Below are positions 1-9,058 of a stretch of DNA of 64,000 nucleotides, piece after piece. Numbering within the stretch: position 1 is the first letter of the stretch; the number at the start of each line of letters is the position of its first letter. The notes below the pieces were generated by a model. That model was not told the origin of the DNA. It made no database searches and was given only the letters and a program-made list of their open reading frames with translations. The position numbers and the translations under genes are program-made. Source of the DNA: Mycolicibacterium gadium (GTDB lineage Bacteria; Actinomycetota; Actinomycetes; Mycobacteriales; Mycobacteriaceae); NCBI RefSeq assembly GCF_010728925.1, contig NZ_AP022608.1, positions 3,844,001-3,908,000 of the forward strand, given 5' to 3'.

Positions 1-695
1 CGGGACTGGTTGTGACGCTGTCGGGTTGCGATGCGACGTCGGGCCCGACGGCTGCGCCGACTGCGGACTCCGACGTCCGGCAGGTCACCGTCGCGGGGTC
101 CGGCGAAGTCAAGGGCACGCCGGACACCTTGAACGTCAACGCGTCGATCGAGGCCATTGCACCCGACGTCACCGGAGCGATGAACCAGACCAGCGATCGT
201 CAGCAGGCGGTGATCAACGCACTGGTCGACGCGGGGGTCGACCGCAACGACATCAGCACCAGCCAGGTGAGCCTGCAGCCGCAGTTCGCACCGACCACCG
301 ACAGCACCACCATCTCCGGTTACCGGGCGAGCAACACCATCGACGTCAAGATCCGCCAGCTCGACGCCGCATCGCAGGCGCTGGCGCTGATCGTCAGCAC
401 CGGCGGCAACGCCACCAGGATCAACTCGGTGAACTACTCGATCGACGACGACTCCCAGCTGATCCGCGACGCCCGCAGCCGAGCTTTCAATGACGCCAAG
501 GACCGGGCCGAGCAGTACGCACAGCTGTCGGGTCTCACCCTGGGCAACGTGATCTCGATTTCGGAGGTGGCGGGAACTTCGCCGCCCGTGCCGATGCAGC
601 GTGACTCCGAGATGGCGATGGCCGCTCCCGTTCCGGTCGAGCCGGGTCAGCAGACCGTAGGTTTCAGCGTGACGGTGATCTGGGAGCTCACCTAA
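1..695 (+). CDS. SIMPL (DUF541) domain lipoprotein, 5' partial
   Basis: The frame is open from base 3, so the real start lies upstream of the window. The first visible residues are GLVVTLSGC, the end of a lipoprotein signal peptide with an L-S-G-C lipobox; the Cys would be lipidated. The rest matches the SIMPL/DUF541 family of extracytoplasmic proteins: a beta-rich start around GSGEVKGTPDTLNVN and a closing strand VGFSVTVIWELT. The biochemical role of the family is poorly defined. The stop overlaps the stop region of the convergent molybdopterin enzyme by 4 bases. The internal GTG at 12 is not a credible start because it would cut the signal peptide. Confidence 0.85.
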   Translation, partial: GLVVTLSGCDATSGPTAAPTADSDVRQVTVAGSGEVKGTPDTLNVNASIEAIAPDVTGAMNQTSDRQQAVINALVDAGVDRNDISTSQVSLQPQFAPTTDSTTISGYRASNTIDVKIRQLDAASQALALIVSTGGNATRINSVNYSIDDDSQLIRDARSRAFNDAKDRAEQYAQLSGLTLGNVISISEVAGTSPPVPMQRDSEMAMAAPVPVEPGQQTVGFSVTVIWELT

Positions 696-2920
696 CCCGC
701 GGGAGCGATGTCGACCGGGATCCCGTTCAACACCGCGGTGCCCGACAGCGGGTCGAGCCGGTTGCCCGCGTTGAGCTGATTGACGTTGACGCCGGGGTCG
801 CGGGACGCGACTTGGAGGCCGGTGCCGCCGCGGTCGTGACCCCACCCGTGCGGTAACGACACCACACCGCGCCGCATACCGTCGGTGAGCTCGATCGGGG
901 CCAGCAGTTCCCCACCGGGGCCCTTCACCACCGCGGTGTCGGTGAGGCCGAGTTCGGCGGCGTCGTCGGGGTGGATCCGCAGCGTGCACCGATTGCTGCC
1001 GCCCGCGAGTGCGGGCACGTTGTGCATCCAGCTGTTGTTAGATCGCAGATGCCGTCGTCCGATGAGCACGAACCGGTCGGCGCGGCGGTCGAGTGCCTCC
1101 CGCAGCCGCGCCGCCTCCTCGACGAGCAGCGGTGGCGCGAGTTCGATTCTCCCCGTTGGCGTTCGCAGTACCTGGGTCAGGCGCGGCTGCAGCGGCCCCA
1201 GGTCGACACCGTGCGGGTTCGCCCTCAGCCGCTGAAGCGTCAGACCGTCCGGGTTGGTGCCGAACGCGTCGCCGTAGGGCCCGAGCCGCAGCATCATGTC
1301 GAGGCGGCGCTCGTATCCCGGTCCTGGCGCGAGCATCGCGGTCAGTTCAGCCACATCGCGACCGGCGACCGGTGAGGTCGGGTCGGCGGTCTCCTTGGCC
1401 AATGTCGTTGCGATCACCTGATCGTCGACGGCGCCGGGATCGGCGTCGACGCCTGCGCCGAACAGCGCGAGCGCGATGCGCGACAGGATCTCGGGCTCGT
1501 CGGGCCGACCGTCGGCGGCCAGCACGGGCGGCGAGTAGCGCGCATTGTTGCGAACCGCGAGGTTGTTGAGCGCGAAGTCGAAATGAGCGGTCTGCGACGG
1601 CGGCGGTGGCGGCAGGATGACGTCGGCGTGGCGCGTCGTCTCGTTGAGGTACGGATCGATGCTCACCATGAAGCCGACGCGCTCCAGCGCGCGGTCGAGG
1701 CGATCGCCGTCGGGGGCCGACAGCACCGGGTTGCCCGCGATCGTGATCATCGCCTTGATCTGTCCGTCGCCGGGGGTGTCGATCTCCTCGGCGAGCGCAG
1801 CGGCCGGGAATTCGGACAGCGCCTCGGGATAGCCCGACACCCGGCTGTGCCAGCGGCCGATCGCGAAGCCGCGGCCGGCCTTCGGCGGGCGCGGCGCCTG
1901 CGCGGTCGGACCCAGCGGGAACATCGCTCCGCCGGGACGGTCCAGGTTGCCCGTCAGCACGTTGATGACATCGACCAGCCAGCTGCCGAGCGTTCCGAAT
2001 TCGACCGTGGACGTGCCGATGCGGCCGTAGACGGCGGCGGTCGGGGCGGCTGCGAGTTCGCGGGCCAGCGCGCGGATCTCGTCCGCGGTGACACCGCAGT
2101 ATTCGGCGACGGTGTCCGGCGCGAAATCGACTGCGACGGTGCGGACATCGTCGACGCCGTTGACATGGTCGGCCACCGTGCCGAGATCGACCAGGCCCTC
2201 GTCGAACAACACGTGCACGACCGCGAGCATCAGTGCGGGGTCGGTACCGGGGCGGGGCGCGATGTGGCGGTCGGCGAGTTCGGCGGTGCGGGTGCGGGCG
2301 GGATCGATGACGACGAGTCTGCCGCCGCGCTTACGCAGCGCGCGCAGTTTGCCGGGGAAGTCGGCGGCGGTGGCCAGACTGCCGTTGGACACAAGGGGAT
2401 TCGCGCCGATGACGACGAGGTAGTCGGTGCGGTCGAGATCGGGAACGGTGAACGCGACAGGGCTGCCGAACATCAGACCGAGCGCGACGTGCTTGGGCAT
2501 CTGGTCCAGCGTGCTGGCGGAAAACACCTGGCGGGTGCCGAGCGCGCGGATGATCACCGGCGGGTACAACGAGCCCGCGATCGTGTGCGCGCTGGGGTTA
2601 CCGAGGTACACCCCGACCGACGTGCCGCCGTGCTCACGGATGACCGCGCCGAGTCCGTCGGCGACCGCGGCGAACGCCTCGTCCCAGGTGGCTTCCGTCA
2701 GCACCCCGTCGCGCCGGACCAGTGGCCGCGCCAAGCGGTCGGGGTCGTTGTCGAGTTCGGCGAAGCTCGCCCCTTTGGGGCAGATGAAGCCGTGGCTGAA
2801 GACGTCCTCACGGTCGCCGCGGGCGCCGACGAGCTTGCCGTCGTCGATCGTGAGGGTCAGGCCGCAGGTGGCCTCACACAAGGGGCAGACCCGAAGGGCT
2901 GTTTCGGTCATGCCCAACAT
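692..2920 (-). CDS. Molybdopterin oxidoreductase (formate dehydrogenase/BisC-like)
   Basis: Large single-subunit oxidoreductase of the DMSO-reductase superfamily, expected to bind bis-MGD and one Fe-S cluster. The N-terminus has the cluster motif CPLCEATC followed about 28 residues later by FICPKG (C-x2-C-x3-C-xn-C). Blocks typical of the family follow (LGNPSAHT, GANPLVSN, VIDPARTRTAELAD, GRIGTSTVEFGTLGSWL, AGNPVLS). The C-terminal molydopterin-dinucleotide-binding domain starts near RHLRSNNSWMHN. There is no Tat signal, so it is probably cytoplasmic. Its length of 742 aa is normal. The substrate cannot be read from sequence. Start at 2920 or the next Met at 2911; it follows hpt by 10 bases on the same strand and may be co-transcribed with it. 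Confidence 0.85.
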   Translation of the reverse strand: MLGMTETALRVCPLCEATCGLTLTIDDGKLVGARGDREDVFSHGFICPKGASFAELDNDPDRLARPLVRRDGVLTEATWDEAFAAVADGLGAVIREHGGTSVGVYLGNPSAHTIAGSLYPPVIIRALGTRQVFSASTLDQMPKHVALGLMFGSPVAFTVPDLDRTDYLVVIGANPLVSNGSLATAADFPGKLRALRKRGGRLVVIDPARTRTAELADRHIAPRPGTDPALMLAVVHVLFDEGLVDLGTVADHVNGVDDVRTVAVDFAPDTVAEYCGVTADEIRALARELAAAPTAAVYGRIGTSTVEFGTLGSWLVDVINVLTGNLDRPGGAMFPLGPTAQAPRPPKAGRGFAIGRWHSRVSGYPEALSEFPAAALAEEIDTPGDGQIKAMITIAGNPVLSAPDGDRLDRALERVGFMVSIDPYLNETTRHADVILPPPPPSQTAHFDFALNNLAVRNNARYSPPVLAADGRPDEPEILSRIALALFGAGVDADPGAVDDQVIATTLAKETADPTSPVAGRDVAELTAMLAPGPGYERRLDMMLRLGPYGDAFGTNPDGLTLQRLRANPHGVDLGPLQPRLTQVLRTPTGRIELAPPLLVEEAARLREALDRRADRFVLIGRRHLRSNNSWMHNVPALAGGSNRCTLRIHPDDAAELGLTDTAVVKGPGGELLAPIELTDGMRRGVVSLPHGWGHDRGGTGLQVASRDPGVNVNQLNAGNRLDPLSGTAVLNGIPVDIAPAG

Positions 2921-2930
2921 CTTGCGCCGA

Positions 2931-3518
2931 CTACAGGTCTTCGTACACCTTGGGGTCCAGCGTGCCGATGTAGGGCAGGTCGCGGTAGCGCTCGGCGTAG
3001 TCGAGGCCGTACCCCACGACGAATTCGTTGGGGATGTCGAAGCCGACGTAGGCGATGTCGACGTCGGCGCGCACGGCGTCGGGCTTACGCATCAGCGTGC
3101 ACACCCGCAGCGAACGCGGATGGCGGGTCGCGAGGTTGCGCAGCAGCCAGGACAGCGTCAGACCGGAGTCGACGATGTCCTCGACGATCAGCACGTCGCG
3201 GTCGTTGATGTCGCGGTCGAGGTCCTTGAGGATCCGCACCACACCCGACGAGGACGTCGACGACCCGTAGGAGCTGACGGCCATGAACTCGAGCTGAGTT
3301 GGCAGCGGGATCGCCCTGGCCAGGTCCGTGACGAAGAAGACGGCGCCTTTGAGCACGGTGATGAGCAGAAGATCCTGACCGTTCTCGGCGAGGGTGTCGC
3401 GGTAGTCATCGCCGAGTTGCCCTCCGAGCTCAGCGACCTTCGCCTGGATCTCCTCCGACGAGAGCAGCACCGACTTGATGTCGCCCGGGTATGACTCGGT
3501 GGTTTCCGCCACGTGCAC
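2931..3518 (-). CDS. hpt: Hypoxanthine-guanine phosphoribosyltransferase
   Basis: Purine salvage enzyme that converts hypoxanthine or guanine plus PRPP to IMP or GMP. It has the PRPP-binding loop [14 protein letters not shown] with the acidic pair, the flexible-loop region [15 protein letters not shown] and the C-terminal [18 protein letters not shown] signature of bacterial HPRT. The length of 195 aa fits the family. The start is a GTG at 3518. The gene lies 13 bases downstream of tilS on the same strand, the conserved mycobacterial (and wider bacterial) tilS-hpt order. Confidence 0.95.
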   Translation of the reverse strand: MHVAETTESYPGDIKSVLLSSEEIQAKVAELGGQLGDDYRDTLAENGQDLLLITVLKGAVFFVTDLARAIPLPTQLEFMAVSSYGSSTSSSGVVRILKDLDRDINDRDVLIVEDIVDSGLTLSWLLRNLATRHPRSLRVCTLMRKPDAVRADVDIAYVGFDIPNEFVVGYGLDYAERYRDLPYIGTLDPKVYEDL

Positions 3519-3531
3519 AGCGTGCCATGTT

Positions 3532-4494
3532 TCACACGGGCTCGGTGTGCAGGGTCAGCATCCCATCGCGGCGGCCCGCGATCAGCCGCCTGCTGCGTAA
3601 CGGTGACCCCACCGCCACGCCGCCCTGTCCGCGCCATGCCGTGACCAGGGTGTCGACCCCGCGAATCTGCTTGTCGGTCAGACCGCTGGCGCCGCCGGCC
3701 AGCAACCAGCCCCGAATCACCCTGCGCCGAACGGCCTCCGGCAGGTTCACCAGACGAGCGGTGTCGAGGCCGCCTTCGGTCGACAACCCGGACAGCTCGC
3801 GGTCGGCGAGCGCGTCGAGCGTGTCGCTGTCCTCGCGCAGTGCCGCCGCGGTGCGGGCCAGCGCCTGGGCGACGCCACCGCCGAGCACGTCCTCCAGCAA
3901 GGGGAGCACCTCGGCACGCAACCGCACCCGGGTGTACCGCCGATCGGTGTTGTGCGGGTCCTGCCACGGCGTCAGGTTCAGCTCGTCGCACGCCGCGTGT
4001 GTCACCTCGCGCCGGACGCCGAGCAGCGGGCGGTACCACGGTGGGTCGTGCGGACGCATGCCGGCGATGGAACGGGCACCCGATCCGCGGCCGAGGCCGA
4101 GCAGCACGGTCTCGGCTTGATCGTCGAGCGTGTGCGCGAGCAGTACGGGCGCGTCGCCCCGCGCGGCGTCCAACGCCTCATAACGTGCGGTGCGCGCGGC
4201 GGCCTCGGGCCCACCGGCCGTCCCCACCTCGACGCAAAGAACTTGAGCGTCAACACATCCCAGCGACAGCGCTCGTTCCCGCGCCGTTTTCGCCACCTCG
4301 TCGGAGCCGGCTTGCAGTCGATGATCGACGATCAGCGCCGTCGTCGGTTTGACCTTCGCCGCGGCAGCCGTCAACGCCAGGGAATCGGCACCCCCGGACA
4401 GCGCCACACACCACCGCGGATCGGCGGTCGCGTAAGCGCGGGAGAACGCCGTGACGGCCGCATGCAGCGCGGCTACAGGACTCTGTCGATCCAC
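3532..4494 (-). CDS. tilS: tRNA(Ile)-lysidine synthetase
   Basis: ATP-dependent enzyme that converts C34 of the CAU-anticodon tRNA-Ile to lysidine, which changes both charging and decoding to isoleucine/AUA. The N-terminal PP-loop motif SGGADSLAL lies around residues 34-42, followed by IVDHRLQ and the [19 protein letters not shown] block typical of TilS. The 320 aa length fits the short actinobacterial form. Its 5' end overlaps the 3' end of the metalloprotease gene by 22 bases, which indicates translational coupling within the dacB-metalloprotease-tilS-hpt operon. Confidence 0.95.
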   Translation of the reverse strand: MDRQSPVAALHAAVTAFSRAYATADPRWCVALSGGADSLALTAAAAKVKPTTALIVDHRLQAGSDEVAKTARERALSLGCVDAQVLCVEVGTAGGPEAAARTARYEALDAARGDAPVLLAHTLDDQAETVLLGLGRGSGARSIAGMRPHDPPWYRPLLGVRREVTHAACDELNLTPWQDPHNTDRRYTRVRLRAEVLPLLEDVLGGGVAQALARTAAALREDSDTLDALADRELSGLSTEGGLDTARLVNLPEAVRRRVIRGWLLAGGASGLTDKQIRGVDTLVTAWRGQGGVAVGSPLRSRRLIAGRRDGMLTLHTEPV

Positions 4495-5528
4495 CGTTGT
4501 GGCTTGTCGATTTCCAGAGGCAGCGGCAAGGTTTCAGGACTGGACCAGACCGCGTTGAACCGCGTCATCCCGACCCGGGACACCACGTGGTCGACGAACG
4601 CCTTACCGCGGGTGTACTGGCTGAGCTTGGCGTCGAATCCGAGCAGCGCCCGCATGATTCGCTGCAGCGGCGGCTGTTTGCGTTGGCGCCGTTCGTCGAA
4701 GCGCCGCCGGATCGTCGCCACGGACGGCACCACTTTGGGCCCGACCGCGTCCATCACGTGATCGGCGTGGCCCTCCAGCAGCGTGCCGAGCACGAGCAGT
4801 TGGTCCAGCGCTTTGCGCTGCGGTTCGGCCTGCACGGCCCGCATCAGGCCGATCATGCCGGACGAATTCGGTTCCGTTTCAGCGTCAACCACATAGTCGC
4901 GCCGGCTGCGCAGATAGCCGGCCAGCCTGCCCACCATCTGTCCGATGTCGTCGCCGGCGTCCTGGGTGAGTACCGCCAGCGACTGCGACATATGGTCGGC
5001 CAGCCACGGATTGGCCCGGAACTGCACCCGGTGGGTGACTTCGTGCAGACACACCCACAACCTGAAATCGCTTGGGTCAACCCGCAATTGGCGTTCGACA
5101 CCGATGACGTTGGGATACACCAGCAGGAGCTCACCACCGTCGCCACCGAACGGGTCGTACTGACCGAGGATGCCCTGCGACACGTAGGCGAGCACCGCCC
5201 CGGTCTGCACACCGGTGATCCGGCCGCCGATGAAACTCTTGGGTTCCTCGGTACCGCCGGTCATCACCCGCATCGAGTTCGTTGCCGCCTTGATCCACTG
5301 AGGACGGTCGACGATGCGAGCTTCGGGGATCGCGCCGCCCTCGATGAGCCCGGTTACCTCACGCACCGGCACCTCGGCGTTGCGGGATGACTCCGTGAGT
5401 TGGTCGATCACCTGGCGTCGGGTGTAGTCCGAGGCGTCCGGACCCGGCCGCACCAGCTTCTGGCCGACGTCGGCGGCGAACTTCCAGTCGACGGCGTGGC
5501 CGACGCTGAGCGATGTGGAGGTACTCAT
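4473..5528 (-). CDS. Zinc-dependent metalloprotease, DUF2342 family (Rv3626c-like)
   Basis: Member of a zincin-like actinobacterial family (DUF2342, also called F420-biosynthesis-associated). The sequence shows the zinc-binding helix WVCLHEVTHRVQF (HExxH) near the middle and the second conserved block LEGHADHVMDAVGP towards the C-terminus, which probably supplies the third ligand. No signal peptide is visible. I place the start at the ATG at 5528 (MSTSTSLSVGH), whose bases overlap the dacB stop in an ATGA arrangement; a start at 5543 would run 15 bases further into dacB. The natural substrate is unknown. Confidence 0.88.
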   Translation of the reverse strand: MSTSTSLSVGHAVDWKFAADVGQKLVRPGPDASDYTRRQVIDQLTESSRNAEVPVREVTGLIEGGAIPEARIVDRPQWIKAATNSMRVMTGGTEEPKSFIGGRITGVQTGAVLAYVSQGILGQYDPFGGDGGELLLVYPNVIGVERQLRVDPSDFRLWVCLHEVTHRVQFRANPWLADHMSQSLAVLTQDAGDDIGQMVGRLAGYLRSRRDYVVDAETEPNSSGMIGLMRAVQAEPQRKALDQLLVLGTLLEGHADHVMDAVGPKVVPSVATIRRRFDERRQRKQPPLQRIMRALLGFDAKLSQYTRGKAFVDHVVSRVGMTRFNAVWSSPETLPLPLEIDKPQRWIDRVL

Positions 5529-6904
5529 GCGCTGCACCCGCACTTCCGCATGGCCGCGGCCAGCGTGTCCAGGGCGACGCGGCCCGTCGGCCCGGCGTCG
5601 TTGGAGATGAAGGCGAAGGTGAGCACCCGTCCACTGGCGTCGGTGATGATGCCCGCCAACGAGTTGGTGCCCGTCAGCGATCCGGTCTTGGCCCGTAGGA
5701 AACCGGCGGCCGACCGGCCCGCATCGGTGTCGAGATAGCGGTTGGACAGTGTGCCGCTGCCTCCCGCGATCGGCAGCGTTTCGACCAGCGGCCGCAGCCT
5801 GGGTTCGGCGCTGCCCGCGGCCGCGTTCACGACCTCGTCGAGCGTCTCCGCGGTCAGCCGGTCGTCGACGGACAGCCCGCTGGAGTCGAAGAGCCTGGCG
5901 TTGGTGGTGTCGATCTTGGCGTCGTCGAGTTCACCGAGCACCGCCTGCACCGCACCGGCGAAACTCTGCGGAAGCCCGACCTCGGCGGCGATCTCCCGGC
6001 CGATCGACTCGGCCATCACGTTGTCCGATGCGTTCATCATGTCGCGCAGGCGATCGATGAGCGGGGGCGACTGTACCGACCCGATCTCCTGGCCGCCGCG
6101 CGCGGCGCCCGGCACCACCGTCACCTTCCTGGGGTCGACGTCCAGCGCCGCCGCCAACGCGCGACCGGCATCCAGCGCCGGCGTCTTGGAGCGGGTGGAA
6201 TCGACGCTCACCGGTTGGGTGCGGCCACCGTCGAGCATCACCGATTCCATCGGCGCGATGTCTCCGCCGTCGATGTCCAACGGATCCCAGCCGGGCGCCA
6301 TCGTCGGGCCGGTGTAGGCGCTCACGTCCACCTGCACCGAGGTGGGCTCGATTCCTGCGTCCTCCACCTGTTCGGCCAGATCGCTGATGCGCGCGGCATC
6401 GCGATACCAGGTCTCCTCGTCCGGGGCGGCGGCGGACAGCGTCTGGTCACCGCCGCCTTTCAAAACGACGACGCCGACCTTGTCGGTACTGAAGACGCGG
6501 GTGATCAGCCGGTCGTCGCGGTCGAGAGCGAGCAGCGCCGCAGCGGCCGTCAGCGTCTTGTTGGTCGACGCGGGCTGCATCGGCACGTCGGCGCCCTGTG
6601 CCCACAATTCGGCGCCGGTGATCGCATCGCTGATGCGGCCGGTGAACTTGCCCAGGTTCGGATCGGCCAGCGCGGGCGCGAGCACAGCGGCCAGCCGGTC
6701 GGGGGTCGGCTTGGGGGCCGAATCGGCGACGGGCACGATGCCCGGGTTCGCGGTCGCCGCCGCCGGCGTCGGCCTGACAGCCGCCGCGTCGGGTGAACCC
6801 CCGCCGCTCAGCAGGGCCGACACCGCAACGACGACGGCGACAAGTACCAGCACCGCCGCGGCGATCAGCGCGTGGGTGGACCGCCTCCACGTGGTTGGCC
6901 GCAT
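5525..6904 (-). CDS. dacB: D-alanyl-D-alanine carboxypeptidase, S13/PBP4 class
   Basis: Penicillin-binding protein that trims the terminal D-Ala of peptidoglycan stem peptides outside the membrane. An N-terminal signal/anchor helix (ALIAAAVLVLVAVVVAVSALL) is followed by a Pro/Ala-rich linker. The three active-site motifs are present: STNK in PASTNKTLTAA (SxxK), SDN in ASDNVMAES (SxN) and KTG in RAKTGSLTGTNSLAG. The length of 459 aa is typical for mycobacterial DacB (Rv3627c). The gene is first in the minus-strand run; the divergent ppa starts 145 bases away. Confidence 0.94.
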   Translation of the reverse strand: MRPTTWRRSTHALIAAAVLVLVAVVVAVSALLSGGGSPDAAAVRPTPAAATANPGIVPVADSAPKPTPDRLAAVLAPALADPNLGKFTGRISDAITGAELWAQGADVPMQPASTNKTLTAAAALLALDRDDRLITRVFSTDKVGVVVLKGGGDQTLSAAAPDEETWYRDAARISDLAEQVEDAGIEPTSVQVDVSAYTGPTMAPGWDPLDIDGGDIAPMESVMLDGGRTQPVSVDSTRSKTPALDAGRALAAALDVDPRKVTVVPGAARGGQEIGSVQSPPLIDRLRDMMNASDNVMAESIGREIAAEVGLPQSFAGAVQAVLGELDDAKIDTTNARLFDSSGLSVDDRLTAETLDEVVNAAAGSAEPRLRPLVETLPIAGGSGTLSNRYLDTDAGRSAAGFLRAKTGSLTGTNSLAGIITDASGRVLTFAFISNDAGPTGRVALDTLAAAMRKCGCSA

Positions 6905-7049
6905 AGCTCAGGGTATCCGCTGGCCCCGATCAAGCCCGCCGGCGGCGTGACGGCGTGCGTCGTGCCTCCCCGAGTAGGTGGCGAGAATCCTGGGCGGTTT
7001 AGGGTGATGCCGTCCCCAATACCGCAGCACAGGGCAGGAAGGCGCCGCC

Positions 7050-7538
7050 GTGGAGTTCGACGTAGTCATCGAGATCCCGAAGGGTTCGCGCAACAAGTAC
7101 GAAGTGGACCACGACTCCGGGCGGGTGAAGCTCGATCGCTACCTGTACACCTCGATGGCCTACCCGGCCGATTACGGCTTCTTCGAGAACACGCTCGGCG
7201 AGGACGGCGATCCGCTGGACGCGCTGGTGTTGCTGCCGGAGTCGGTGTTTCCGGGCTGCATCGTCGAGGCGCGGCCGGTCGCGATGTTCCAGATGACCGA
7301 CGAGGCCGGCGGCGACGACAAGCTGCTGTGTGTGCCCGCCGGCGACGGCCGCTGGGACCACATCCAGGATCTCGAAGACGTGCCCGCATACGAACTCGAC
7401 GCGATCAAGCACTTCTTCGTGCACTACAAGGACCTCGAGCCGGGCAAGTTCGTCAAGGCCGCCGACTGGGTGGGACGCGAAAAGGCCGAGGCCGAACTGA
7501 AGGCCTCGGTCGAGCGGTTCAAGACCGCCGGTCACTGA
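7050..7538 (+). CDS. ppa: Inorganic pyrophosphatase, family I
   Basis: Soluble hexameric Mg2+-dependent enzyme that hydrolyses pyrophosphate and so pulls biosynthetic reactions forward. The 162 aa protein starts [20 protein letters not shown] and has the family signature [12 protein letters not shown] with its catalytic Asp residues, plus the [17 protein letters not shown] block. The start is GTG with a ribosome-binding site AGGAAGG seven bases upstream. It is divergent from dacB, as in M. tuberculosis (Rv3627c/Rv3628). Confidence 0.96.
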   Translation: MEFDVVIEIPKGSRNKYEVDHDSGRVKLDRYLYTSMAYPADYGFFENTLGEDGDPLDALVLLPESVFPGCIVEARPVAMFQMTDEAGGDDKLLCVPAGDGRWDHIQDLEDVPAYELDAIKHFFVHYKDLEPGKFVKAADWVGREKAEAELKASVERFKTAGH

Positions 7539-7606
7539 TATTTTTCACCGCCGTAACACGCGGTAACCCGGGCGTACCCTGCGCCTCCGATGATGACGCT
7601 GTGTTG

Positions 7607-8122
7607 ATGCATCAGGGGATCGGCCTGGAGGCGTTCAACGCCATGCCGATGCGGCGCGCGGTGCATGCCATCTACGAGTGCTGCTACAGCGTGCCGCTGG
7701 CAGCGGATTTGTGCCGTGGTCGGCCATTTGCCAACCACGACGAACTCTTCCGGTCGGCCGACGCGCTGCTGTTCGGGCTCTCCGAGGAGTCGATCGACAC
7801 GATCCTGCAGGCCTACCCCGACATCGGACGCAGGCCGGGCAGCGAGAAGTCAGCGGCCGAGCAGTGCGCCATCTGGTGCGATCAGCCCGAGGTGATGGCC
7901 CAGCTCGGAGAGGCCTCGGAACGCTACCTGGCGCACTTCGGCTTCGGCTTCATCATGTTCGTCAACGGATACACCGCGCAGGACGTGCTGTCGACGATGT
8001 CGGACCGGCTGCACAACGACATCGAGACCGAACGCAAGGTCGTGCGCAACGAACTCGCCCGCATCAACCGCACACGTCTCGAGCGCATGCTGGGCCCCGA
8101 GGGCGGCTACGACAACTGGTGA
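7607..8122 (+). CDS. OHCU decarboxylase-like protein (UraD fold), altered catalytic motif
   Basis: This 171 aa protein resembles 2-oxo-4-hydroxy-4-carboxy-5-ureidoimidazoline decarboxylase, the last step of uric acid to S-allantoin. Family landmarks are seen: a Cys-rich helix (AIYECCYSVPLAADL), RPFANHDELFRSADALLFGL, a PDIG block, the SAAEQ helix, and a long C-terminal amphipathic helix (FVNGYTAQDVLSTMSDRL). The proposed catalytic His of the usual H-P-[RD]-[IL]-G motif is Tyr here (AYPDIG), while the Glu of SAAEQ is kept. No other purine-degradation gene is nearby. Start chosen at ATG 7607 (GTG 7601 is possible). Enzyme activity is doubtful. Confidence 0.7.
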   Translation: MHQGIGLEAFNAMPMRRAVHAIYECCYSVPLAADLCRGRPFANHDELFRSADALLFGLSEESIDTILQAYPDIGRRPGSEKSAAEQCAIWCDQPEVMAQLGEASERYLAHFGFGFIMFVNGYTAQDVLSTMSDRLHNDIETERKVVRNELARINRTRLERMLGPEGGYDNW

Positions 8123-8174
8123 CGCTCGAGCGCGCCGAAACGAGTTGCCGGGCAGGCCAATTGACGCGGGGGTG

Positions 8175-8714
8175 CTAGACCCCCTGCCAGTCCTTGATCG
8201 CCGTGTCCTGCTTCTGCCCGAGCTCGGTCACGAAGTCCGGCGGCGCAGGATCGTTTGGCGGACCGTCGAACTCGATGGTGGTGGCCACGTTGCCCTCGGT
8301 GAACGACAGCACCGTCACCGAATCTGGCCCGCCCATCGACGTGCCGGAGACCATCGTGCCGCCGGTGCCCACCTGCGCGGGCGCCGACGTCGGATTGGCG
8401 ACGTCGGCTGCGGCCCCGGCGAGCGATCCCGTCGCTTCCTGAGCGCTGGGGAAGATCAGGATGGTGGTCGTGATCTGCCGGGTGCCGCCTTCGCGGTGGA
8501 CGTACCTGGCCGAGACGCCGCGCTGTCCGTTCGGATCGATGTCGAAGGGGTCAGCACTGTACGCCTGCGAATCCGTGATGAGGTTCGGATCGACCGGCAG
8601 CTGGCTGTAGTCGTTGGGTTGCGCTGCGGCAGAACCCAATCCGCCGATGGCGGCCGCCACCGCCACAGCAGCGAAAACGCCCCCGACCGTCGCACACACG
8701 TTCCGCCTCAGCAT
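8175..8714 (-). CDS. Secreted mycobacterial protein of unknown function
   Basis: This 179 aa protein has a clear Sec signal peptide (CATVGGVFAAVAVAAAIGG, cleavage probably after AAA-Q). The mature part has repeating features of mycobacterial secreted proteins of unknown function: DPNLITDSQAY near the N-terminus, a central TRQITTTILIFPSAQEA segment and a C-terminal DFVTELGQKQDTAIKDWQG. I recognise no catalytic motif. The ATG at 8714 lies within the last codons of the upstream small secreted-protein gene (7-base overlap), so the two are probably translated together. Confidence 0.7.
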   Translation of the reverse strand: MLRRNVCATVGGVFAAVAVAAAIGGLGSAAAQPNDYSQLPVDPNLITDSQAYSADPFDIDPNGQRGVSARYVHREGGTRQITTTILIFPSAQEATGSLAGAAADVANPTSAPAQVGTGGTMVSGTSMGGPDSVTVLSFTEGNVATTIEFDGPPNDPAPPDFVTELGQKQDTAIKDWQGV

Positions 8715-8947
8715 GGGTAGCACGCCCATCCGCGCCATCCGTCGCGCCAGAACCAGCCGGGCCCGCAACCCATGCTGCCGGTGGTGCCGTAGCAGTCCAG
8801 CGCCTGGACGCGAGGGCCCGCGGGCACCGAAGGCTGAGTGTGGGTGGTGGTGGTGTTGACCGATGCCGCTCCGGCTACTGGTGTTGCCGTCAGCACCGGC
8901 GCTGAAGCGAGCGCGGCCACGGCGACCGCCATCGTGAGTCTGTGCAT
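8708..8947 (-). CDS. Small secreted Cys/Trp-rich protein
   Basis: A 79 aa protein with a signal peptide (MHRLTMAVAVAALASAPVL, cleavage likely near AGA-A). The mature peptide has a Thr-rich stretch and ends in a compact block with four Cys, three Trp and several Gly (DCYGTTGSMGCGPGWFWRD then GWRGWACYPC). The Cys spacing suggests a disulfide-stabilised mini-domain. A strong ribosome-binding site (GAGGGGAGCGGAG directly before ATG 8947) supports the start. The last bases overlap the start of the next secreted-protein gene. The function is unknown; I recall similar short proteins in other mycobacteria but cannot verify homology here. Confidence 0.65.
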   Translation of the reverse strand: MHRLTMAVAVAALASAPVLTATPVAGAASVNTTTTHTQPSVPAGPRVQALDCYGTTGSMGCGPGWFWRDGWRGWACYPC

Positions 8948-9058
8948 CTCCGCTCCCCTCGACGTTGACACTCGGGTAAGCCGAAGGTACCTCTCCGACG
9001 CAATGGCCACTTCGCAATTGCCGGAACAAATCAGAGGCTGACACCGCATGATGTTCCG

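Noticed and set aside
1583..3208. Plus-strand open frame of 541 codons opposite the molybdopterin enzyme and hpt
   Set aside because: It is a shadow of two well-supported minus-strand genes.
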